A stretch of 64,000 nucleotides of DNA from QHXW01 sp963847515 (GCA_963847515.1 CAWKAA010000002.1:558001-622000); one strand, 5' to 3'. Numbered from the stretch's first letter, positions 9,478 to 19,368 are shown. A program made the numbers and translations. Notes: generated by a model not told the origin, from the letters alone.

Positions 9478-9564
9478 ACTGCATATAGTCCAAGCGGGCT
9501 GGTGCGCGCGTCTGCATTACTTTCGCTTGATACTTTTGCGCGCGCTGTGTCATGATGTTGCGCG

Positions 9565-10356
9565 ATGAAGAGGGAGACTGACCAGAACCCGGTAAAGGTG
9601 TTGCGCAAGGCCTTCCAGATTCTTGAAGTGCTGCATCGCACGGCAAGAGAGGGTGCACGATTGAGTGAGGTCGTGGCCGCTGTCAGGCTTCCCAAACCCA
9701 CCGTATTTCGCATCTTGCGCACATTAGAGACTTTAGGATATGTGGTGTTCGACGGGGCTCTGGAGACGTATCGAATCTCCCAGCGTTTGAAAGATCTTGG
9801 CCAGAGTAACGTAGCTGAGCTTATTAGCCGGCTGGCCCGTCCCGTCATGATGACCCTGCTGGCAGAGTTCGAACAGACTGTTAACCTTGCATTATTCGAA
9901 GACGACAGACTCGTGTACAAAGACATGCTGGAGGGCCTACGGTCTGTTCGAATGCAGCCGATTCCTGGAGTATTTCTTTCGATGCCGGAATCGGCTTTGG
10001 GCAAGAGTATTCTTGCCTTCCTGCCCCGGGAGCGCGTACTGACCCTGGTGCGGAGCTCGAATACAAAACCGCCGAACTCTCGGAAAAACGGCTGGACGAC
10101 GGCACTGTTCCGGGAGCTAGACCAAGTGCGTCGAAGCGGTTTCGCCGTAGATGACGAGCAGGTTGAAAAAGGATTGCGCTGCGTTGGGGCCCCAATCTTT
10201 GACAGGAATGGCCAGCCCATCGGTTCCATCAGCGTCTCTGGAAGTACCAGTGTGCTGCACGGCGCGGCTATACGCTTCGTTGCCAAGCGAGTTAGGCACG
10301 CCTGTGATGAGATTTCCCGGGAACTCGGTTTTTCGCCTCACCGCCCGGTGGAATAG
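9565..10356 (+). CDS. IclR-family transcriptional regulator
   Basis: 263 residues. The N-terminal winged helix-turn-helix is clear at about 13-75 (KAFQILEVLHRTAREGARLS, LPKPTVFRILRTLETLGYV). The effector domain follows with the IclR pattern: PESALGKSILAFLPRE, a long helix, RSGFAVDDEQVEKGLRCVGA and FDRNGQPIGSISVSG. Members usually repress or activate one neighbouring catabolic operon in response to a metabolite. The next gene downstream is the TonB-dependent receptor, whose promoter overlaps a pair of palindromes, so this regulator is the natural candidate for that site. It sits 87 bases after the molybdoenzyme on the same strand, so co-transcription is possible. Confidence 0.9.
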   Translation: MKRETDQNPVKVLRKAFQILEVLHRTAREGARLSEVVAAVRLPKPTVFRILRTLETLGYVVFDGALETYRISQRLKDLGQSNVAELISRLARPVMMTLLAEFEQTVNLALFEDDRLVYKDMLEGLRSVRMQPIPGVFLSMPESALGKSILAFLPRERVLTLVRSSNTKPPNSRKNGWTTALFRELDQVRRSGFAVDDEQVEKGLRCVGAPIFDRNGQPIGSISVSGSTSVLHGAAIRFVAKRVRHACDEISRELGFSPHRPVE

Positions 10357-10411
10357 GGTGTAGCTCCCCACGGATGTTCCACGATACGAGACAAGAAGGT
10401 CCAAATTTTCC

Positions 10412-10440
10412 TTGACATACTCCAGTGCTCGTGATATCAA
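10412..10440 (+). promoter_or_regulatory. Promoter of the TonB-receptor locus
   Basis: A perfect -35 TTGACA at 10412-10417 and a -10 TATCAA at 10435-10440 are separated by exactly 17 bases. The -10 lies inside the first of two palindromes. The receptor start follows at 10503 with a strong ribosome site (AGGAGG near 10492-10497). Confidence 0.65.
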
Positions 10441-10452
10441 CTTCTGATATCA
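10432..10452. promoter_or_regulatory. Paired palindromes TGATATCA, probable operator
   Basis: Two identical 8-bp perfect palindromes, TGATATCA at 10432-10439 and 10445-10452, are separated by ACTTC. Their centres are 13 bp apart and the first overlaps the -10 box. Such a site would suit a multimeric repressor; IclR encoded just upstream is the obvious candidate, by position only. Confidence 0.55.
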
Positions 10453-10502
10453 ATGATCGGAGCGTGCCGGTGACGGCCAAGTAAACGCTTCAGGAGGTTT
10501 CT

Positions 10503-13500
10503 ATGTTTTCGATACCCTCGAATTCCAGGGTTCGCCTTTTCCGAACTCTGACTGTCGTGTTGGGGATCCTCGGGCTTTCGGCAGCGCTTCGCTCACAGGC
10601 CATCAACCGCGTCAGCGGTCTGGTCACCGACCAATCCGGGGCCGTGATCGTAGGAGCAACTGTCACCGCTCAGGATGTTGCAACAAATGTCGTAACGACC
10701 ACTACCTCAAACGACCGCGGCTACTACCTGCTGCAAGTCCCCATTGGCGTGTACGACATCAAGGCTTCCAACGCCGGCTTCCGCACTTCACTTCGCGAAA
10801 AGGTGGAGGTCAGTGTCGGGGCCGACGTTGGCATTAACTTCGAGCTCTCACTCGCCACCGCCGGACAGAGCATGGAAGTAGTTGGTGGAATCGCTCCTTT
10901 ACTGGCGCCCAACTCGGCTTCCGTAGAAACGACCGTGGAAAATCAACTGGTGATGAATCTTCCTCTGGCGGTATCGGGTGGAATCAGGAACTCCGCGGAT
11001 TTCCTGAAACTGACGCCTGGCTATCAGGGCTGTTCCTTCTCGGCCCGGCTGAACGGCGGGGTAGGGCTCGATCAGGAGGTCACGATCGACGGTGCGACCG
11101 TCTCGCCAGTGGCCTTCGGTGCTGGGATTCAAGGAGCGCAAAATACCGTGCCCGGATTCGCGGTACAGGAATTCCAGGTGGTGGGGAGCAACATCGAAGC
11201 ACAGTATGGCCGCACATCAACCGGCGTCATCAAGTACGTCTACAAGTCCGGCACCAATGCGCTGCACGGTTCCGCCTTCGAATATATGCGGAACGAAGCG
11301 CTAGACGCGCGGAATTTCTTTGCCCCCACGGTCGCCAAGGACCGACAGAACGAGTTCGGCGTCGAAGCTGGTGGACCGATCCTGATCCCGCGCGTTTACA
11401 ATGGCCGCAACAAGACGTTTTTCTACGCATATTACGATGGCTTCCGATATAGCAATACCAACCCCGGCACCTTTTACAGTCTGCTCACACCGGACATGCG
11501 CAACGGTAATTTCAGCGCTGCAGGCCTTCCCGTCATTTACGATCCCAACACCACACGATCCGATGGGCACGGAGGGTTCACGCGCGATCCGTATGCGGGC
11601 AACATCATTCCCCAAAACCAAATCAGCCCGATTTCCAGCTACTTCGCCAATCTGTTTCCGGCTCCTAATCTTCCAGGTCTCTCAAGTAATTTCAAGGGGC
11701 TGAGCTCCTCAACGAACAACATGGACCAGTTCTTGGTTAAGATTGATCAAACCTTGCACAACGGCCAACTTTCGATCAGTTACAACCATACTCGCGAGCC
11801 CACCACCAGCGACGGCGCTTTCGGGCCTATCTTGAGCGGCTCTTTCGGCAATAACGAAGGCAACCGCGCGATTGTGAACTGGGACCAGACCCTCTCCGCG
11901 AATAAGCTGAACCATTTCGGCGCATCATTCAACCGCTGGGCGTTCTTCAACCATAATGGCGGCCAACAGGATCTCACAACGGGCTCGGATTTGAACCAGA
12001 AAGCCGGACTAGGCGGAATTCTGGACCAGACCGGAGAGGCTACCATCAACGCCAGCGGCTACTATTTTGGGATCGGTGGCAACGTCAATAAGATTTCCCA
12101 TCAGAACTGGCGGATCACGGATGACTTTAACTGGATCAAAGGAAGTCATAACTACCAGATCGGCGTGAGCCAGACCCGCTACTACACGACCGGGCTCCAA
12201 CAGGCGGGCGGCTTCACTCCGTTCGGAACCTTCAATTTCGGTCCGCAGGAAAGCGGATTGCCTGGCAACCAAAATACCGGGTTTGGAGCGGCTAGTTTCC
12301 TGTTAGGACAGGTAGATCAGGCGACTTACGGCCAGCAGCCTTCGCAGGCGTGGTTGTTCCGCAATTGGGGTCTCTACGCGCAGGATCGCTGGAAGATCCG
12401 GCCGAACCTCACCTTGACCTACGGCTTGCGCTGGGAATATGAGCCTCCGATCACCGACAAATTGGACCGCCTGGCGAATTTTGATCCTACGCTTGCCAAC
12501 CCCGCCGCCGGCAACCTTTTGGGCGCTTTGGTCTTCGCTGGAAAAGGCTCCGGCCGCAGTGGCAAAGATCAGTTTGCCGACTCCTGGCACAAAGGCTTCG
12601 GCCCGCGCGTTGGCCTGGCGTATTCATTCAAACCGAACACGGTCTTTCGGGCGGCGTACGGGGCTATGTACGACACCAACGCCGGACCCGCGATCTTTCT
12701 GAACCAGCAGGGATATTTCACACAAGCTACGGTGTCAAGCTTGAACGCCGGCGTGAACCCGGCCTTCAACTGGGCCATTGGCTTTCCGTCAGTCCCGCAA
12801 GGCCCATTCTTCGATCCGACATTCGCCAACGGAGGCTCGACTTCCTGGATGCAGCCTAACGGGGCACGCCTCCCCATGGTGGAAAACTGGAACGCCGGCG
12901 TGCAACAGATATTGCCGGGCGGCGTATTGATCGACCTAAGCTACGTGGGAACGGCGGCCCACCACCTGCTAGATGGAAACTTGAATTACAACCAGTTGAA
13001 TCCCAAATATCTGTCGCTGGGTCCAGTGCTGAACGCGGCGATCGGTTCGCCCGACGCCGTGGCCGCGGGGGTCGCTGCGCCGTATCCGGGCTTCCAGGGA
13101 AGCGTGGCGCAGGCGCTCCGGCCGTATCCGCAATATCAAGCGATAACCATGTCATCGAATCCCATCGGGAATAACACGTACAATTCGCTGCAGCTTCGGG
13201 CGCAGAAGAGATACACCAACGGTCTGTCGCTCCTGGTTTCGTACACCGTCTCGAAAGACCTAACCGATGCGGATGGACAAGGCGGAGGCGCGTTCCTGGG
13301 CAACGCGCAGAATTATTACAACGTGCGCCTGGAGAAGGCGGTAGCGGCCGCCGATGTGCCTCAAGCATTCGTCGCGGCGTACAGCTACGACCTCCCGGTG
13401 GGGGAGAACAAACCCCTCAGAACCAAGAACAAGTTCATGGATAAGTATATTCTTGGCGGTTGGGTAACCTCAGGGATTGTGACTCTCCAGCGTGGAGCGC

Positions 13501-13910
13501 CCTTAGGCATCAGCACCGAGTTGGGCCTCCCGGCGATAGGGGGAATCCGTCCGGACGTGGTTAGCAGCCAGTTTTACTTACACAACGATCGTTCTACGTT
13601 CGATCCGGGAGCGGATCTCTATTTGAACTCTGCGGCCTTCGCTGCTCCCGCGCCGTTTACTTTCGGCGATGCTCCCCGACTGTTCAGCCAGATCCGGGCA
13701 TTTGGCACGCGCGAATGGGACGCGGCACTGCAAAAGTCGATCCCCATTCATGAAAGCCTTCGCTTCGCTTTGAAAGCGGAATTTTTCAACGTGCCGAACC
13801 TCGTGAACTGGGGGGCGCCGGTTACGGACATCAACAATCCGAGCTTCGGACGGATCACGACGGCTGGACAGGCAAGAGCCGGCCAAATATCGGCGACAGT
13901 TTATTGGTGA
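10503..13910 (+). CDS. Oar-like TonB-dependent receptor with carboxypeptidase-regulatory domain
   Basis: 1135 residues, outer membrane. A signal peptide (about 1-33, ending LRSQA) precedes a CarboxypepD_reg-like beta-sandwich at about 37-120 (VSGLVTDQSGAVIVGATVTA, GYYLLQVPIGVYDIKAS). A plug domain follows at about 125-245 (NSASVETTVENQLVMNLPLA, AQYGRTSTGVIKYVYKSGTN), then a large beta-barrel with the acidobacterial signatures LHGSAFEYMRNEALDARNFF, FFYAYYDGFRYSN, PNLTLTYGLRWEYEPP and, near the end, FALKAEFFNVPNLVNWG. It ends in an aromatic pair (YW). Such receptors import bulky substrates, often glycans or peptides, using TonB energy. It heads a same-strand run through 19368; the next start is 7 bases after its stop. 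Confidence 0.9.
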   Translation: MFSIPSNSRVRLFRTLTVVLGILGLSAALRSQAINRVSGLVTDQSGAVIVGATVTAQDVATNVVTTTTSNDRGYYLLQVPIGVYDIKASNAGFRTSLREKVEVSVGADVGINFELSLATAGQSMEVVGGIAPLLAPNSASVETTVENQLVMNLPLAVSGGIRNSADFLKLTPGYQGCSFSARLNGGVGLDQEVTIDGATVSPVAFGAGIQGAQNTVPGFAVQEFQVVGSNIEAQYGRTSTGVIKYVYKSGTNALHGSAFEYMRNEALDARNFFAPTVAKDRQNEFGVEAGGPILIPRVYNGRNKTFFYAYYDGFRYSNTNPGTFYSLLTPDMRNGNFSAAGLPVIYDPNTTRSDGHGGFTRDPYAGNIIPQNQISPISSYFANLFPAPNLPGLSSNFKGLSSSTNNMDQFLVKIDQTLHNGQLSISYNHTREPTTSDGAFGPILSGSFGNNEGNRAIVNWDQTLSANKLNHFGASFNRWAFFNHNGGQQDLTTGSDLNQKAGLGGILDQTGEATINASGYYFGIGGNVNKISHQNWRITDDFNWIKGSHNYQIGVSQTRYYTTGLQQAGGFTPFGTFNFGPQESGLPGNQNTGFGAASFLLGQVDQATYGQQPSQAWLFRNWGLYAQDRWKIRPNLTLTYGLRWEYEPPITDKLDRLANFDPTLANPAAGNLLGALVFAGKGSGRSGKDQFADSWHKGFGPRVGLAYSFKPNTVFRAAYGAMYDTNAGPAIFLNQQGYFTQATVSSLNAGVNPAFNWAIGFPSVPQGPFFDPTFANGGSTSWMQPNGARLPMVENWNAGVQQILPGGVLIDLSYVGTAAHHLLDGNLNYNQLNPKYLSLGPVLNAAIGSPDAVAAGVAAPYPGFQGSVAQALRPYPQYQAITMSSNPIGNNTYNSLQLRAQKRYTNGLSLLVSYTVSKDLTDADGQGGGAFLGNAQNYYNVRLEKAVAAADVPQAFVAAYSYDLPVGENKPLRTKNKFMDKYILGGWVTSGIVTLQRGAPLGISTELGLPAIGGIRPDVVSSQFYLHNDRSTFDPGADLYLNSAAFAAPAPFTFGDAPRLFSQIRAFGTREWDAALQKSIPIHESLRFALKAEFFNVPNLVNWGAPVTDINNPSFGRITTAGQARAGQISATVYW

Positions 13911-13916
13911 CGGTCC

Positions 13917-16523
13917 TTGACACGCGTTCTCCTACTATTGTGCTTAGCAGGATTGGCCTATGCGGAACCCGCGGGGCAGCAGCACGCGTCTTACTTTGCC
14001 ACTGTGCGCGTGCTGGAAGCTCGTGAGACCCTGCATCCGGACGATTCGTCGATTGAAACCGATCTCGCGCTGAACTTTTTCCTTCTGGGTCAGCACGAGT
14101 TATTTCACGCTGCCATTTCCCGAGCACTTGAGATCGATCCGCGTTCCGCCCAGGCTTATTATCTAGCCGGCCGCTTTGCGCTGGAGGCCAACCAAAATCC
14201 AAACGAGGCGAGCCGGGCCTTCCAGAAGGCTCTCGATCTTGCGCCTTCCAGTTTCAAATCGCATTATTATTTGGGCATCTGCCTGCGGCAGCTCGCGCAC
14301 TTACAGGCCGCGCGGGACGAATTTCAGAAGGCGTCGGAGTCGGCGACTTACAGCTGGCCGTTCAATGCGCTGGCCGAAACTGAGCTGGATCTTAACGATC
14401 CACAAGCAGCGCTTGCACCTGCGCTCAAGGCCATCGAACTGGAGCCCCAATCCGCTGACAATGCTCTACTCGCCGGTCGCGTCTACCAGGCGTCGGGCCA
14501 AACTGAAAAAGCGATTGAGCTGTACCGGCAAGCGGCCAAGTTGGATCCGCTTTGGGAAATGCCGCATTTTCGACTCGGCAGCGTCTACGCCGCGCGTCCG
14601 GAGACACAGAAGCAGAGAGAGAAGAACTGGAGCAGTTCCAAGAACTCAGAAGCCAAGAGACGCCGACGGGAGCGGCGGCCGCTTCGCGTTCCCAACTGCC
14701 GCGGCGCGCGCCTCAGGCGAAGTCCCGCGCGGAGTTGGATGCGTTCAGCGCCATCCCGCTGGCCACTGAGTCCCTAGCGATCATTCGCGCGTGTGAGGAG
14801 TTCTTCTCCCGTTTCCCCAACTCCGAGTTTGGGGAAAAAGCGCTGGAATCGGAGTTCGAAGCGTTTCGGCAAAGAAACGACTACGCGGCTGCAAGGAGAG
14901 TCGCAAGCTCCGTGCTGGCACTCAACCCCGCAAACGCCTCTGTCCTTGCAGAATCTGCGCTGATGATCGCCGAAAAAAATGACGCATCCAGCTTTGCACT
15001 CAGCGGAGAATATGCGGCGCGCGCCATAGAGGCCGCGAATGCCACGGCGAGGCCGGATCGTATGACTCGCGCTGAGTTCCAGGAATGGAAGAACACCGTG
15101 CTCGCTTCCGCAGCCGCGACGCGAGGGCTGCTGGCGTTGCGGCGGAATGACCCCGACGCAGCACTGGTGAGCTTGAACGAGGCCATCAAGTTGAGGCCGG
15201 ATGGCGCGGGCTACCTGCGGATGGCGGAAGCTTTCGCCATGAAGGGCGACGTGCGACGCGCGCGCGAAGGCTTCGAGCGCGCCGAATCTCTCGGCCCCGC
15301 AGTAGTCGCGCAAGCCGCCCGGCAACAGGCTGCGTTGATCGAAAGCCGGACGGCTGGCTCCATAGCCGTGCGGTTTGAACGCGCCCGCGTGTTGGAGAAA
15401 GAAGGCAAGCTGCCACTGGCCGCCGCCGAATACGAACTCGTCGTCCGGCAAGATCCTCGTCTGGCCGAGGCGTTCCATAATCTCGCACTGATCTATTACC
15501 GATTGGGCGACTACCAGCGGTGCGTTGAGCGGCTGCGAACCGCCCTGCAAATCAAACCCAGCCTGCTGGGCTCGCACCTGTTCTTGGGACTTGCGGAGTT
15601 TCGGCTGGGAGAGTTTCAGGACTCGGCAAAACAATTGGAGGCCGCGCTGCAGGCGGAACCTGGCAACCGGGAGGCCTATCTTTTTCTGATCCGGGATCAA
15701 GTCGCCCTCGGACAGTTTGGCCCGAAAACAGCGAATGAAGCGCTGCGCCGGTTTCTTGATGATTCGGAGTTGAATTACGCCGTGGGTCTCGCGAGCCTTG
15801 AGCGGATCCGAGAAATCTCGCGCACGGCCAACGAACTGGGGCCGGAATCGGCCACCTTTGCGTGGCTGAGTCTCCGCAGAGCGGAAGAGAGGCAGCAAGC
15901 CGAATGCGTACAAAAGTAACCGGCAGCGCACTGCAGGGGTTGCCGAGCCGGCCCTGATCCGCGAATACGATGTAGCCGCAGGTCTTTTGAAGCGCTGCTT
16001 TGACGCCGTTCTGGCGCACGATCCTGATTCACCCGCGGCTCATAGTATTCGCGGTTATCTGCATGAATCTCGCAACGAGGTGGAAGAGGCGCTTGCACAA
16101 TACCGGGCAGCAGGCGACCACTTTGCAGCGGGCAGGCTGCTAGCGCAGAATGTCCGGCTGAGTGAAGCAGAGTCCGAGTTGCGTGCGGCGGTGGCAGCGG
16201 ATCCTCAAAATGACCGCGCGAAAGCAGACCTGGGCCGCCTTTATCTGCAGCAGGATCAGCCAGACCAGGCCCTGGCGCTTTTGCAGCAGATCGTAAAGCG
16301 ATACCCGCGCGACGCTTTCGCATGGGCTGATCTGGGCAAAGCGCGAGGGAGACTTGGCGCCGGGGACAGAGCGATTCAGGCTCTTCAGAAGGCGCTGGAA
16401 CTGGATCCAACACTGAATCAGGTTCACTACCAGTTAGCCATGCTTTACCGGCTGCAGGGCAATGAGAAGCTCGCGCAGCAGGAATTGCAAGCGTTCCAGA
16501 CAAACAGGAGGCCGGAACCTTGA
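13917..16523 (+). pseudogene. Large exported TPR protein, two apparent frameshifts
   Basis: Three consecutive frames give one TPR protein of about 868 residues. It starts at TTG 13917, 7 bases after the receptor stop, with a signal peptide (LLLLCLAGLAYA). TPR pairs run throughout (for example RSAQAYYLAGRFALEANQN, RLAEAFHNLALIYYRLGDYQ, DQALALLQQIVKRYPRDAFA). The frame breaks near 14590, where one missing base separates RLGSVYA from RASGDTEAEREELEQF, and near 15912, where an A4 run seems one base long and VQK is followed by a stop instead of continuing to PALIREYDVAAGLLKRCF. The two changes cancel. The pieces are 13917-14777, 14552-15919 and 15960-16523. TPR partners of TonB receptors are common in such loci. 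Sequence error is as likely as real decay. Confidence 0.7.
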
Positions 16524-16584
16524 GCCGGTCTCGCGAGCGCGTTGCAGTTATGTCGAAAAGGATTACCTTGACGTCAGGAAAACA

Positions 16585-17598
16585 ATGAATAAATTCATAC
16601 TAACTTGCCTTGTGATTCTCTGTTCCTCATTGCCCAATCCCGGTGCCGAACCCACCAGTGTGCCGAGTTCCGTGGGGAGCATCGTGCGGCTTGACCCCGG
16701 ATTCGATGCGCTGGTTCCGGCATCGGCGCATATCGAAAAGCTGGCCGGCGGCTTTCAGTTCACTGAAGGACCGCTGTGGTTTCCTGCCCGTTATCTGTGG
16801 TTCAGTGATGTGGTTGGCAACGTCGTCCGGCAGTGGTCTCCGGATGGAAAAGTCATTGAGATTCTGCGGCCAGGCGGCTACACCAAGAACGACGCACCTC
16901 CTGGCTCGTTTATCGGGCCAAACGCCATGATCGCCGGTAAGGACGGCGCGGTGCTACTTTGCCAGCACGGCAACCGGCGCATCGTGCGGATCGGTAAGGA
17001 CCGCAAGATATCCGTGCTGATAGACCGTTTCGAGGGAAAGCGGCTCAACAGCCCTAATGATCTGGTGTATCGGCGATCGGACGCTTCCCTCTATTTCACC
17101 GATCCTCCTTACGGTTTACTCAAGCAAGATGACGATCCGCAGAAGGAATTGAAGTTCAATGGTGTTTTCCGTTTAGCAGGCGGGAAATTGCAAGCGGTGA
17201 TCCGCGATCTGACGCGGCCCAACGGCATCGCCTTTTCACCCGACGGAAAGATTCTCTATATCGCCAATTCCGACGAAAAACGCAAGGTTTGGATGCAGTA
17301 CGATGTGCAGCCAGATGGAACCGTGAGTAACGGACGCGTGTTCTTTGATGTCACTTCGGAAAAGGTAGATGGGTTGCCGGATGGCATGAAGGTGGATACC
17401 AAAGGCAACTTGTACTGCGCGGGACCGGGGGGTGTCTGGGTGTTTTCACGGGACGGAAAGCATCTGGGAACTATCAAGCCGCCTGAGACGCCTGCCAACT
17501 GCAACTGGGGTGAGGACGGCAGGACACTTTTCATTACCGCCCGGACAGGTTTGTATCGTATCCAGCTGGCCGCCCAGGGTGAAAGGCCGCTATATTAG
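16585..17598 (+). CDS. SMP-30/gluconolactonase-like beta-propeller protein, exported
   Basis: ATG at 16585 with AGGAA seven bases upstream opens a signal peptide (KFILTCLVILCSSLPNPGAE). The 337-residue protein matches the SMP-30 six-bladed propeller: the metal-binding Glu in FTEGPLWF (blade 1), SPNDLVYRRSDASLYFTDPP, the Asn in TRPNGIAFSPDGKILYIANS and the Asp in KVDGLPDGMKVDTKGNLY. Blades end with the usual GGVWVFSRDGK and NCNWGEDGRTLFITA. These enzymes hydrolyse sugar lactones with a divalent metal. Export suggests action in the periplasm on a product brought in by the receptor encoded upstream. Followed after 26 bases by the next gene. Confidence 0.85.
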   Translation: MNKFILTCLVILCSSLPNPGAEPTSVPSSVGSIVRLDPGFDALVPASAHIEKLAGGFQFTEGPLWFPARYLWFSDVVGNVVRQWSPDGKVIEILRPGGYTKNDAPPGSFIGPNAMIAGKDGAVLLCQHGNRRIVRIGKDRKISVLIDRFEGKRLNSPNDLVYRRSDASLYFTDPPYGLLKQDDDPQKELKFNGVFRLAGGKLQAVIRDLTRPNGIAFSPDGKILYIANSDEKRKVWMQYDVQPDGTVSNGRVFFDVTSEKVDGLPDGMKVDTKGNLYCAGPGGVWVFSRDGKHLGTIKPPETPANCNWGEDGRTLFITARTGLYRIQLAAQGERPLY

Positions 17599-17624
17599 CT
17601 GGAGTCTATATGAGAGGATCACGA

Positions 17625-18014
17625 ATGAAGCGCAGAGCTTGTCTGAAAACGATTCTGGTTGGAGCATGTGCGGCAACGGCCGCCGCTGAACTTCCGGGGC
17701 ATCCTATCCAGTTACATGTGGACTTGGCTGTGGATCCGGCAAAGGAGCAAGAAATGCTTCATAACTTCCACAACGTCTTCCGCCCCGCAGCCGCCAAGCA
17801 ACCCGGGTTTATCGACGTGAAGATGCTCAAGCTGCGCTCGGCGCTCGCCGGCGCGGCGCCCAGCGGCGCCAGCTACCGCTTCGAACTCATCTTCGCCAGC
17901 GAAGAGCAGCGAAAAGCCTGGGTAGCCACGGCGACGCATAAGAAGGTTTGGCCCACCATTGAGAAGACACTCACGTCGAAAGATTATACGGTCCTTCTCT
18001 ATGACGAGACCTGA
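17625..18014 (+). CDS. ABM-like dimeric alpha-beta barrel protein, exported
   Basis: 129 residues. I chose ATG 17625 because GAGAGGA lies six bases before it and the product then begins with a signal (MKRRACLKTILVGACAATAA). The ATG at 17610 is a possible alternative. The remainder has the ferredoxin-like pattern of antibiotic-biosynthesis-monooxygenase domains: strand HVDLAVDPAKEQEML, helix, strand PGFIDVKMLKLRS, SYRFELIFASEEQRKAWVAT and a closing helix with HKKVWPTIEKTL. Members act on quinone-like or polyketide substrates, or have unknown roles. The neighbours point to a catabolic task. No catalytic residue can be assigned. Confidence 0.65.
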   Translation: MKRRACLKTILVGACAATAAAELPGHPIQLHVDLAVDPAKEQEMLHNFHNVFRPAAAKQPGFIDVKMLKLRSALAGAAPSGASYRFELIFASEEQRKAWVATATHKKVWPTIEKTLTSKDYTVLLYDET

Positions 18015-18032
18015 TGCGTTAGGGAACCAACT

Positions 18033-18869
18033 ATGAAAACCTCATTGAACTGGATTTCGCGCAGACGGCTTCTGCGTGGCGCTGGCAGCACTGCGGGAGC
18101 CGGATTATTCGGCTTGGCTAGTGGACAGACGTCTGCGAAACGACCGCAGGCTCTAGCACTAATCGGCGACCGCTATCACAATGCGGACTATATTCGCGTC
18201 AGCCTCGACCGGGTTTTCAAAGCAGTCGGAATACCGGTGGAATACACCATCCAATACGATCAGCTCTCGCGCGACCTCCTTAAGAACTATCAGCTGTTTT
18301 TGTGCTTGCGGGACGGCATGATTTGGCCCAACGGTTATCTGGGGCCGGATGCGTATGAGTACGAGCATGGCTTGGAGAATGATTTTCCGCAGCCGAAGCC
18401 GGAATCCTGGATCACCGAGGAGCAGGGCGCGGCAGTCAAGGAGTTTGTTATGGCCGGGGGCGGATTTTATTCCCTGCACAACAACAGCCATGTGTCGCTG
18501 TCGTCCAAAAATTACCGCGATGTCATGGGTGGCGCATACGTCGGCCATCCGGCGCTGCGACCCTTCCAGGTGCGGGTGGTCGACAAGGAGCATCCCATCA
18601 CACGCGGCATTCAGGATTTCATGGTCAACGATGAGCAACACTTCGTCACGTATGACAAGGACCCGAAGCATGTGATTCTCGAGTCCGTGAATGTTGATGG
18701 GCTGGACTACGAAGATCATGGAAAGAAATCGGTAGCGGGATGGGCCTACGAATACGGCAAGGGGCGCGTCGTCTTCACTGCCGTCGGACACACCAACCAT
18801 GCCATGTGGGTTCCCGCATATTTCGAGATGCAGAAAAGAGCGGTTCAGTGGTTGCTGAAACAGATCTAA
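18033..18869 (+). CDS. ThuA-like protein with Tat signal
   Basis: 278 residues. The start region (WISRRRLLRGAGSTAGAGLFGLA, seen at residues 7-29) is a twin-arginine signal. The rest matches the ThuA/trehalose-utilisation family, which has a class I glutamine-amidotransferase-like fold: LALIGDRYHNADYIR, DQLSRDLLKNYQLFLCLRDG, VKEFVMAGGGFYSLHNNSH, GGAYVGHPALRPF, EHPITRGIQDFMVNDEQHF and YGKGRVVFTAVGHTNHAMW. ThuA of rhizobia belongs to a disaccharide keto-derivative pathway, and many family members sit beside Gfo/Idh or sugar genes. Position inside the receptor locus supports carbohydrate processing. Starts 18 bases after the previous stop. Confidence 0.85.
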   Translation: MKTSLNWISRRRLLRGAGSTAGAGLFGLASGQTSAKRPQALALIGDRYHNADYIRVSLDRVFKAVGIPVEYTIQYDQLSRDLLKNYQLFLCLRDGMIWPNGYLGPDAYEYEHGLENDFPQPKPESWITEEQGAAVKEFVMAGGGFYSLHNNSHVSLSSKNYRDVMGGAYVGHPALRPFQVRVVDKEHPITRGIQDFMVNDEQHFVTYDKDPKHVILESVNVDGLDYEDHGKKSVAGWAYEYGKGRVVFTAVGHTNHAMWVPAYFEMQKRAVQWLLKQI

Positions 18870-18891
18870 CAGCTTTGACGTGAGGGCCCTG

Positions 18892-19368
18892 ATGATACGA
18901 ACTATAGAAACCTTGCTCGATCATTTCGAGCGCGGCACATTGACGCGCCGCCAACTCGCCCTTTCTCTAGCTGCATTGGTAAGCGGCGGACAGGCAGTGC
19001 CACAGGAGACAGGGCTCAAGGCTGTCAGCATCAATCACGTCACCGTACGGGTCCCCGATCTTCATCGGACGTCGCTGTTCTATCAGGAGTTCTTCGAAAT
19101 GCCTCTGAGGCAACAGTCGGCGAAGATCCATATCCTGGGTATTGGAAACTCTTTCTTTGGCATTGAGCAGGGTGATGGTCCAGCCGCTTCGGTCGATCAC
19201 TACGACTTCGGGATTGCCGGCTTCAACGCCGACGAGGCGCGCGCGAAGTTGAAGGCGCGCAACCTCAAGTTTGCGGACAGCAATTCACAGGAATCCTTCA
19301 AGTTCCGCGATCCGGATGGATTTCAGATTCAACTGAACGCGCCTGATTACGTGGGTCACGTAAGCTAA
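18892..19368 (+). CDS. VOC (glyoxalase-like) protein
   Basis: 158 residues from ATG 18892, which has GTGAGGG five bases upstream; GTG 18880 is a weaker option. The N-terminal 45 residues are a Tat-like/helical segment with RGTLTRRQLALSLAALVSGG, as seen in other acidobacterial exported VOC proteins. One vicinal-oxygen-chelate unit follows: INHVTVRVPDLHRTSLFYQE, ILGIGNSFFGIEQGDG, HYDFGIAGF and FKFRDPDGFQIQLNAP. The metal ligands expected at His (INHV), His (DHYDF) and Glu are only partly present, since the last strand reads IQLN rather than IELN or IEF. Reaction unknown; last gene of the receptor locus. Confidence 0.75.
   Translation: MIRTIETLLDHFERGTLTRRQLALSLAALVSGGQAVPQETGLKAVSINHVTVRVPDLHRTSLFYQEFFEMPLRQQSAKIHILGIGNSFFGIEQGDGPAASVDHYDFGIAGFNADEARAKLKARNLKFADSNSQESFKFRDPDGFQIQLNAPDYVGHVS

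Noticed and set aside
13917..13922. TTGACA at the start of the TPR gene as a promoter
   Set aside because: No -10 at a suitable distance; the gene is 7 bases after the receptor stop and probably co-transcribed.
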